This document shows positions 1-4,845 of a DNA stretch of 10,085 bases, in pieces. The notes beneath the pieces were generated by a model that saw only the letters and a list, made by a program, of their open reading frames with translations, was not told the origin of the DNA and searched no databases. Each line of letters begins with the position of its first letter. The stretch's first letter is position 1. This DNA is from Planctomycetes bacterium RBG_16_41_13 (GTDB lineage: Bacteria > Planctomycetota > Brocadiia > Brocadiales > Brocadiaceae), in the NCBI GenBank assembly GCA_001828295.1, contig MHYI01000166.1, positions 1,206 to 11,290 on the forward strand, written 5' to 3'. Both the position numbers and the translations under genes were made by a program.

Positions 1-242
1 GGTGTTCGGTGAGAATAAACAAAACCAGGTGGGATATCCCGGCAATATTTAAAATAATGCAGGATATTGGCAACATTAACGAGCGGGAAATGTTTCGTGT
101 TTTTAATATGGGGATAGGTATGGCGCTGATTGTTTCTGCGTTGGATGTGAAAAAAATAATGAATGATCTAAACGCTGCCGGTGAATCAGTATCGGTTATT
201 GGCGAAGTAACTGAAGGGGAAAGAAGCGTACATATTGTTTAA
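1..242 (+). CDS. purM: Phosphoribosylformylglycinamidine cyclo-ligase (AIR synthase), C-terminal fragment
   Basis: PurM closes the imidazole ring of FGAM using ATP to give aminoimidazole ribonucleotide, the fifth step of purine synthesis in the cytoplasm. Only about the last 80 residues lie in the window; the frame is open to the left edge (codons begin at base 3), so the real start is outside. The GTG at 9 is an internal valine, not a start. Visible signatures of the PurM C-terminal domain (AIRS_C fold) are W-D-I-P-A-I-F followed by I-M-Q-D-I-G, then EMFRVFNMGIGM, and the closing A-A-G-E-S...V-I-G-E-V segment. The end is normal, with TAA at 240-242 and no sign of truncation on that side. It converges on the minus-strand porin and probably stops at the shared terminator at 470-504. 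The upstream gene context is not visible. Confidence 0.93.
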   Translation, partial: CSVRINKTRWDIPAIFKIMQDIGNINEREMFRVFNMGIGMALIVSALDVKKIMNDLNAAGESVSVIGEVTEGERSVHIV

Positions 243-318
243 CGGGAATCAGTTAAAAGAAACAACCCCGGAACCTGGAAAAGCCAGAACCAAACAAGCA
301 AGAAAACAGTCCCCAGCC

Positions 319-367
319 CTCAATCTGCAATCTGCCGACTGCCGACTGTAGATTGCAGACTGCCGAA
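319..367. repeat. Short heptamer (7-bp) repeat with internal inverted repeat
   Basis: The stretch reads in an exact 7-base register without indels as ctcaatc, tgcaatc, tgccgac, tgccgac, tgtagat, tgcagac, tgccgaa. Two units are identical and the others share the TG..GA. or TG.AAT. pattern. It also contains a perfect 10-bp inverted repeat, TCTGCAATCT (324-333) against AGATTGCAGA (350-359), around a 16-nt loop made of the tgccgac units. It is non-coding and sits downstream of purM. A similar 7-bp register is seen at 2411-2522 with a different sequence. Heptanucleotide STRR repeats are known from cyanobacteria; whether this is a related kind of element is unknown. Confidence 0.75.
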
Positions 368-469
368 GGGGTCATTAAATATTTTGCAAAAAATGCAAAG
401 AAGTTACTGAAAGGTACTTATTGTTTGCAGCTTTGCTGCGTTATGTAAGAACGAAATACCAGCAAAAGA

Positions 470-504
470 AAAATCCCCCTGAACTCTGCGTTCAGGGGGA
501 TTTT
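470..504. terminator. Bidirectional intrinsic terminator (purM / porin)
   Basis: A perfect 15-bp stem pairs AAAATCCCCCTGAAC (470-484) with GTTCAGGGGGATTTT (490-504) around a 5-nt loop, tctgc. The GC-rich core is flanked by A-runs on the left and T-runs on the right, so an RNA from either strand ends in a stem plus a U-tract. The position between two convergent genes fits a shared terminator for purM (+) and the porin gene (-). Confidence 0.9.
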
Positions 505-543
505 CATTACAAATAGCAATAATCGAATGTCTTTGTTTGAGAC

Positions 544-1812
544 CTAGAATAAGTATTCTATGCCTGCCCCTACAATTACCTCTTCGTCAGCGCTGTCATC
601 CCCGGCAAAATTAATATACCTGAATTCAGGCCTGAATAAGAGATTTTCCTTCACCTTTATATTTGCTGTGACGGTTGTATTCCATACTGAAGTATCAAAC
701 CATCTCACACCATCGGTATCGTCGAAGTATTCGTGTCTTACTACGCCCTGAAACCAATCAGTAAAATCATACAAAGCATATCCGGCAACGCCCCACCAAT
801 GGCCGGTAGTACCGGTTGCCAAGTCATTAGAAATATCCATTGCGGCATCTTCTGCAACACCCCAATCTGCATTAAACATTAACTTCAACTTGTCTGTTAA
901 CTGGTACGACGCTACCAGGTCAAACATTTGAGTTAAACCACCGGTAGAACTGCTTCGTTGAGCATCGCTCGCAATAGCACCCTTTTCCTGATCCCACCCT
1001 TCAGCGCCGTGAATACCTGCTAAAGAAACAAAGGTCTTTTCTGATGGTGAAGTATAAGAAATGTACCATCCAAGAGACTTTGCGGAGTTGTTATCGATGA
1101 AAGAGTCCCATCCGTTCACCAAATAAAGTGCGGCATACACATTGTCAGTTAAATCATAACCTGCTTTAATTCCGGTATGGGTAAAAGGAATAGCATTGTT
1201 ATAAAGCGTGCCGTGCTGATAATTAGGGTTCCCTATGTTTTCCACCAGCTCTAATCCTATCCATGTGTACATCTTACCTGCGGTGATGGTTAATCCTTTT
1301 CCTATTGGCGCAATCCATGAAATATTTGCCGTGGCTACGGTAAAAATATCATCTCTGTCCGGGTCATTTGTCGCCCGGTCAACCGCCTCGCCTAGAAACG
1401 TTATTCTTTTCGCCTTTTCACCAAAATATGTATGTAACTGCCAGCCTATTGGATGTTCAGTTGTGGCTTCTTTATCAAGAAAAAGCGTAAAGCTCTCAAA
1501 GGTAAGCGAATTATTTTCGTTTTCACCAATATAGTTCAAGCCACTCCCAAGTTCATCCTGTTGGGGAGAATTGCTATGTTTACTGAAACTGTAAAAATAA
1601 TTCACATCCAAAAATCCGCTCAAAGAAACGTTTTTAAGGCCACCTAATAAGGGTGAATCCCACACAGTTTCGTTTACCTCTGCTAATATTTCCTCTTTTA
1701 ACTCTGCCTTTAATGCTTCTCTGTCAAAATCCTGTGCAAAAGTGGTTTGACTCGCTAAAAAAACTCCTGCAGCAAGCAGGGGAAGCATAAAAGAAAACTT
1801 TTTATGTATCAT
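544..1812 (-). CDS. Outer-membrane beta-barrel porin, OmpL-like (putative beta-barrel porin-2 family)
   Basis: This is a predicted outer-membrane pore protein of 422 residues. The start has a signal peptide: K4-K5, a hydrophobic run at about 7-20, and a likely cleavage after A26 (T-F-A before Q-D). A charged helical stretch follows at 28-47 (DREALKAELKEEILAEV), which may be a periplasmic or coiled segment. The rest, from about 60 to 422, alternates polar and aromatic residues as beta-barrels do, opening with S-L-S-G-F-L-D-V-N-Y-F-Y-S-F and closing with G-A-G-I-E-Y-L-F, ending in phenylalanine as expected for BAM-dependent insertion. Segments such as TAGKMYTWIGLE, the N-P-N-Y stretch, PFTHTGIKAGYDLTDN and NGWD...DNN are what I associate with the BBP2/OmpL-like family (PF07642). 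Substrate specificity cannot be read from sequence. An AGGAG lies 10 nt upstream of the ATG (complement of 1823-1827). It is divergent from fhs and apparently monocistronic. Confidence 0.85.
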   Translation of the reverse strand: MIHKKFSFMLPLLAAGVFLASQTTFAQDFDREALKAELKEEILAEVNETVWDSPLLGGLKNVSLSGFLDVNYFYSFSKHSNSPQQDELGSGLNYIGENENNSLTFESFTLFLDKEATTEHPIGWQLHTYFGEKAKRITFLGEAVDRATNDPDRDDIFTVATANISWIAPIGKGLTITAGKMYTWIGLELVENIGNPNYQHGTLYNNAIPFTHTGIKAGYDLTDNVYAALYLVNGWDSFIDNNSAKSLGWYISYTSPSEKTFVSLAGIHGAEGWDQEKGAIASDAQRSSSTGGLTQMFDLVASYQLTDKLKLMFNADWGVAEDAAMDISNDLATGTTGHWWGVAGYALYDFTDWFQGVVRHEYFDDTDGVRWFDTSVWNTTVTANIKVKENLLFRPEFRYINFAGDDSADEEVIVGAGIEYLF

Positions 1813-2328
1813 AATTGCTTTTCTCCTATTCTGGTAAGGTTGTTAAAAACCAATTCAAATGAAACGTAAGATTGTTGTAAAATATCCCTCCTTTCCCCTT
1901 CCTCTTTTTTACTATTAAAAAACTTTTACATAAAACACATAAGACTATCTACGAAATAGATGAAAAGACCCAAACAATACTTCTTAGTCACGTGAAAATA
2001 ATAAGCAAGCAAAGAGAGTGCCTTTGCAATAATATATCACCATATATGAATAATTTATTATTATTAAACTTATTTTTGCAAAAAAAATAAATACAACTAC
2101 TTACAAAATAACCCTATATGACATAGGTATACAAAAGAGGTTAAAATGAAAAAAGTTTGCATACATTTATATGAAAAGTAAGTATATAATTGATCTTTTT
2201 TAATAATATGGGATATATTTGCCATTAAGAGTGGTCGATATGCTCCGGCAATACTTTCAATACTTTATATGTAGGGGAGTATTTTACACTTATTGACTTT
2301 TTTGTCAACAAAATTCGCAGGAAGGTAT

Positions 2329-2342
2329 TGATTCGGGAATCA
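2329..2342. promoter_or_regulatory. Possible operator: TGATTC-gg-GAATCA dyad
   Basis: A perfect 6-bp inverted repeat with a 2-bp centre ends 6 bp before the -35 box of the predicted fhs promoter (2349). This is about -47 relative to the expected transcription start, a usual place for an activator or overlapping regulator. A second dyad, TTGAC-n6-GTCAA, sits at 2293-2308. The regulator is unknown and the dyads could be chance in AT-rich DNA. Confidence 0.35.
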
Positions 2343-2348
2343 TTTTTC

Positions 2349-2376
2349 TTGACCTTAACAGTTTTACTAGTATAAT
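2349..2376 (+). promoter_or_regulatory. Predicted sigma70-type promoter for fhs
   Basis: TTGACC (2349-2354) and a perfect TATAAT (2371-2376) are separated by 16 bp. Transcription would start near 2383, giving a leader of about 205 nt before the fhs ATG that contains the whole heptamer array. It is the best promoter-like match in the divergent gap, and no other gene lies downstream of it before fhs. Confidence 0.6.
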
Positions 2377-2410
2377 CGGGCGATTTATATGCCGCAGAGA
2401 GCATAATAGT

Positions 2411-2522
2411 ATGATTTACGATGTACGATGTACAAGGTACGATTTAAATCTAAAATCGTAAATCTAAAATCGTAAATCTAAAAGCGTAAATCTAAAATCG
2501 TAAATCGTACTTCGTACTTGGA
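2411..2522. repeat. 112-bp array of 16 heptamers with inverted halves, in the fhs leader
   Basis: Read in steps of seven from 2411 the DNA gives, with no indel: atgattt, acgatgt, acgatgt, acaaggt, acgattt, aaatcta, aaatcgt, aaatcta, aaatcgt, aaatcta, aaagcgt, aaatcta, aaatcgt, aaatcgt, acttcgt, acttgga. The middle is four copies of a 14-bp unit (aaatcta plus aaatcgt, 2446-2501; one T-to-G change). Orientation flips at 2445/2446: left units are of the ACGATTT type and right units are its reverse complement AAATCGT. The ends are also inverted, with gtacaaggtacgattt on the left matching the reverse complement of aaatcgtacttcgtac on the right at 14 of 16 positions. No ORF runs through it. It lies between the predicted fhs promoter and ribosome-binding site and could fold into a long imperfect hairpin in the mRNA. 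Confidence 0.85.
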
Positions 2523-2570
2523 TAGTAAGAATACTTTTTTAATTTATTCCAAATGGTAAATTTACATTAA

Positions 2571-2577
2571 AAGGAGG
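2571..2577 (+). promoter_or_regulatory. Strong ribosome-binding site of fhs
   Basis: AAGGAGG lies 10 nt before the ATG at 2588. It is a near-perfect anti-Shine-Dalgarno match and fixes the fhs start. It contrasts with secA and waaA, whose starts have no clear Shine-Dalgarno sequence. Confidence 0.8.
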
Positions 2578-2587
2578 CGTTAATATT

Positions 2588-4351
2588 ATGTCATTAGATC
2601 CGACCAAATTTGCGGATTGGCAGATAGCGGAAGAAGCAGAAAAGGGGATGAAGACTGTATATGAGTTAGCGGATAAATTAGGTCTTGCGAAAGAAGAGCT
2701 GCTTCCTCATGGTCACTATGTAGCCAAGGTTGATTACAAGAAGATATTGAAGCGATATGAAGGCAAACCTGACGGCAAATTTGTCGATGTAACCGCCATA
2801 ACTCCTACGCCACTTGGTGAAGGTAAATCAACAACCACGATAGGATTGGTGCAGGGGCTAGGGAAAAGAGGTAAGAACGTTATAGGTACAATACGGCAGC
2901 CGTCCGGTGGTCCTACGATGAACATAAAAGGGTCGGCGGCCGGAGGGGGTCTTTCGCAGTGCATCCCCCTCACGCCGTTTTCTTTGGGGCTTACCGGTGA
3001 TATTAACGCGATAATGAACGCGCATAATTTGGCGATGGTGGCGCTTACCTCAAGAATGCAGCACGAATTTAATTATGACGATGCGACACTTGCCAAAAAG
3101 AACCTGAAGCGGTTGAATATTGATCCCCACAGGGTAGAGATGAAATGGATCATGGATTTTTGCGCCCAGTCGCTTCGTCATATTGTGATGGGATTGGGGG
3201 GCAAAATGGACGGGTTCATGATGGAGTCCGGATTTTCCATAGCAGTTTCTTCAGAAATCATGGCGATTCTCTCTGTTGCCAAAGACCTGAAAGACATGCG
3301 TGAACGCATGGGAAAGATCGTAGTGGCGTATGACAAAACAGGAAAGCCTGTAACAACGGCTGATCTGGAAGTAGACGGCGCAATGACGGCATGGATGGTG
3401 GAGGCGCTCAATCCGAACCTGATGCAAACCATGGAAGGTCAGCCGGTCTTTGTGCATGCCGGTCCTTTTGCCAATATTGCCATCGGGCAGTCTTCAATTG
3501 TGGCGGACAGGATTGCATTGAAACTAGGGGATTACGTGGTTACCGAATCAGGATTTGGTGCGGACATCGGATTTGAGAAATTCTGGAATCTTAAGTGCCG
3601 TTTTTCTGGCAGCAAACCGAATGCTGCTGTATTGGTTGCTACTGTGAGGGCGCTCAAGTGTCATGGGGGTGCGCCTGTGCCGGTGCCGGGACATCCGCTG
3701 GATCCGTGCTATAAGGAGGAGAATGTCGGGTGGGTGGAAAAAGGGACGGAAAACCTGACCCATCTTATTAATGTTGTGAAAAAGGCGGGGATTAATCCGG
3801 TAGTGTGTATTAATGCATTTTATACGGACACTGAGCCGGAGATTAATGCTGTAAGGAGGCTTGCGGAGCGGGCAGGGGCGCGCGTTGCGTTGTCAAAGCA
3901 TTGGCTAAAGGGGGGAGATGGTGCGGTGGAACTTGCCGATGCGGTAATTGACGCCTGCAATGAGCCGAATGATTTTAAATTTCTGTACGAACTCAGCACT
4001 CCGCTAAGAACGCGTATTGAGTTAATTGCGGAACAGGTGTATGGTGCGGACGGCGTGGATTACAGCCCGGACGCTTTAGCAAAAGTAAAGGCCATGGAAG
4101 CGGACCCTGAAACTTCAAAGCTTGGGACATGCATGGTGAAGACGCATCTTTCCCTCACGGATAATCCTAATATAAAGGGAGCGCCAAAGAACTGGAGGCT
4201 GAGTATCCGGGATATCCTGACATTTAAGGGCGCCGGGTTTGTGGTGCCTATTGCGGGGAATATTAAACTGATGCCGGGAACGTGTTCCGATCCGGCGTAT
4301 CGCCGCGTGGATGTTGATGTGGAAACCGGAAAGGTAAAAGGGCTTTTCTGA
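2588..4351 (+). CDS. fhs: Formate--tetrahydrofolate ligase (10-formyl-THF synthetase)
   Basis: The enzyme makes 10-formyl-THF from formate, ATP and THF through formyl phosphate. It supplies one-carbon units for purines and, in acetogen-like metabolism, is the formate entry of the methyl branch of the Wood-Ljungdahl pathway. Length is 587 aa against about 556-560 for typical bacterial forms. Visible motifs: nucleotide-binding loop TPLGEGKST (74-82, K80), [19 protein letters not shown] (103-121, R103 matching the formyl-phosphate-binding Arg97 of the Moorella enzyme), [14 protein letters not shown] (290-303), [15 protein letters not shown] (318-332), [11 protein letters not shown] (351-361), NAFYTDTE (409-416; F411 and W439 matching folate-stacking F384 and W412), and the C-terminal KGLF. 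Several conserved positions differ: usual FGIKGGAAGGG is [16 protein letters not shown] is NIAIG, MPGLP is MPGTC. The RQPS, KTHLSL and LPIRDI-like stretches recall the synthetase domain of eukaryotic C1-THF synthase more than clostridial enzymes. It has its own promoter and terminator, so it is probably monocistronic. Confidence 0.95.
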   Translation: MSLDPTKFADWQIAEEAEKGMKTVYELADKLGLAKEELLPHGHYVAKVDYKKILKRYEGKPDGKFVDVTAITPTPLGEGKSTTTIGLVQGLGKRGKNVIGTIRQPSGGPTMNIKGSAAGGGLSQCIPLTPFSLGLTGDINAIMNAHNLAMVALTSRMQHEFNYDDATLAKKNLKRLNIDPHRVEMKWIMDFCAQSLRHIVMGLGGKMDGFMMESGFSIAVSSEIMAILSVAKDLKDMRERMGKIVVAYDKTGKPVTTADLEVDGAMTAWMVEALNPNLMQTMEGQPVFVHAGPFANIAIGQSSIVADRIALKLGDYVVTESGFGADIGFEKFWNLKCRFSGSKPNAAVLVATVRALKCHGGAPVPVPGHPLDPCYKEENVGWVEKGTENLTHLINVVKKAGINPVVCINAFYTDTEPEINAVRRLAERAGARVALSKHWLKGGDGAVELADAVIDACNEPNDFKFLYELSTPLRTRIELIAEQVYGADGVDYSPDALAKVKAMEADPETSKLGTCMVKTHLSLTDNPNIKGAPKNWRLSIRDILTFKGAGFVVPIAGNIKLMPGTCSDPAYRRVDVDVETGKVKGLF

Positions 4352-4410
4352 AGTATATTTTATTATTTTTTTCAACATGATTTAAAAGTTTGCACATTTC
4401 AGGGCAAAAG

Positions 4411-4454
4411 AAGAAGGCTGGCGGATGATAATGAAGTCCACAGCCTTTTTTTTT
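4411..4454 (+). terminator. Intrinsic terminator of fhs
   Basis: AAGGCTG (4414-4420) pairs with CAGCCTT (4441-4447), the inner GGA (4423-4425) can pair with TCC (4437-4439), and a run of nine T residues follows (4446-4454). It lies about 60 bp after the fhs stop and before the candidate secA promoter, separating the two transcription units. Confidence 0.75.
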
Positions 4455-4475
4455 GAGTGCCTTGTTAACAATGCC

Positions 4476-4505
4476 TTGACATAAACATTCATCTTCGCTT
4501 AAAAT
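4476..4505 (+). promoter_or_regulatory. Candidate sigma70-type promoter for secA-waaA-metK
   Basis: A perfect TTGACA (4476-4481) is followed after 18 bp by TAAAAT (4500-4505), one mismatch from TATAAT. It starts just after the fhs terminator. Transcription would begin near 4512, leaving a leader of about 330 nt that includes the inverted repeat at 4560-4701. A TATAAA nearer the gene (4812-4817) has no convincing -35 partner. Confidence 0.5.
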
Positions 4506-4559
4506 GAAACGTCCATGACCTGACGGTCACAAAGTGGTATGAAAATAAGTAATCCACAG

Positions 4560-4701
4560 ATTACTCAGATTATTAAGGCACAGAGGGTCAGAGGCAGAAG
4601 GCACAAAGTTATAATAACTTATACCGATGTTGAATTTCTAACATACCCTTTTGCCTCTATGTCTTTGTGCCTTAATAGTTATAACTGACAATCTGCGTAA
4701 T
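4560..4701. repeat. 142-bp imperfect inverted repeat upstream of secA
   Basis: The outer arms ATTACTCAGATT (4560-4571) and AATCTGCGTAAT (4690-4701) match in inverted orientation at 11 of 12 positions. The inner arms 4571-4596 and 4652-4677 match at 21 of 26, including a perfect 12-bp block TATTAAGGCACA against TGTGCCTTAATA. The right side carries 12 extra bases (4678-4689). Inside lies a palindrome AAGTTAT-a-ATAACTT (4606-4620), and the left arm is preceded by a 9-bp near-tandem, cacagatta then ctcagatta (4555-4572). No ORF and no target-site duplication were recognised. It could be a decayed miniature element or a dispersed palindromic repeat. Confidence 0.65.
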
Positions 4702-4845
4702 ATGCTGATAAAAGTATTTTCGAAGGGAATATTTTATTTTTGAAACTCTGAGCCCTCTGTCCCCTTTGTGGCAGAAAAGGATTTTCAGGTGAAAAATTAT
4801 CATTGCTTAATTATAAAAATTCTTTTTTAGCATTATTTTGAAACT

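Larger units (their letters stand above)
243..543. other. Convergent intergenic region purM/porin
   Basis: This 301-bp gap lies between two genes that point at each other. No coding potential was seen on either strand. It holds a heptamer repeat with a hairpin at 319-367, small dyads (for example GCAGC-ttt-GCTGC at 427-439) and a long perfect terminator stem at 470-504. The repeat and the terminator are listed separately. Confidence 0.7.
1813..2587. other. Long AT-rich divergent intergenic region porin/fhs
   Basis: This 775-bp gap separates two genes transcribed away from each other, so it must hold both promoters. About 1900-2280 is very AT-rich with many A- and T-runs and shows no convincing gene. 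Visible items include a pure 26-nt pyrimidine run at 1885-1910 (purine on the porin strand), TCACGTGA at 1988-1995, ATCTA-n5-TAGAT at 1947-1961, a 9-bp tandem repeat caatacttt around 2249-2266, TTGAC-n6-GTCAA at 2293-2308, and the fhs promoter and heptamer array listed separately. I could not place a convincing porin promoter on the minus strand. A 12-codon ORF at 2146-2181 (ATGAAAAAAGTTTGC...TAA) with AGAGG just upstream is too short to support. Confidence 0.65.
4352..4845. other. Intergenic region fhs/secA
   Basis: This gap of 494 bp holds the fhs terminator (4411-4454), a candidate secA promoter (4476-4505) and a 142-bp imperfect inverted repeat (4560-4701). A further short segment at 4753-4771 (ccctctgtcccctttgtgg) resembles the repeat arm. 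No coding sequence was recognised on either strand. Confidence 0.65.

Noticed and set aside
2146..2181. Twelve-codon ORF (MKKVCIHLYEK) with AGAGG five bases upstream, possible leader peptide
   Set aside because: Too short to distinguish from chance in AT-rich DNA, no attenuator hairpin follows it, and it lies upstream of the best fhs promoter.
2157..2190. Alternative promoter TTGCAT ... TATAAT
   Set aside because: The spacing between the boxes is 22 bp, too long for a sigma70 promoter; the pair at 2349-2376 is far better.
2232..2246. Possible sigma54 promoter (tggtcgatatgctcc)
   Set aside because: The GG and GC elements are about two bases too close, and the -12 element does not match TTGC.
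2411..2522. CRISPR array
   Set aside because: The units are 7 or 14 bp with no unique spacers between them and no cas genes in the window.
2734..2973. 79-residue minus-strand frame inside fhs
   Set aside because: It overlaps the conserved nucleotide-binding region of fhs and its sequence mirrors those codons; it is a shadow frame.
4560..4701. Complete transposon or insertion sequence
   Set aside because: The interior of about 55 bp holds no transposase, the arms are imperfect, and no flanking target duplication could be seen; it is listed only as an inverted repeat.
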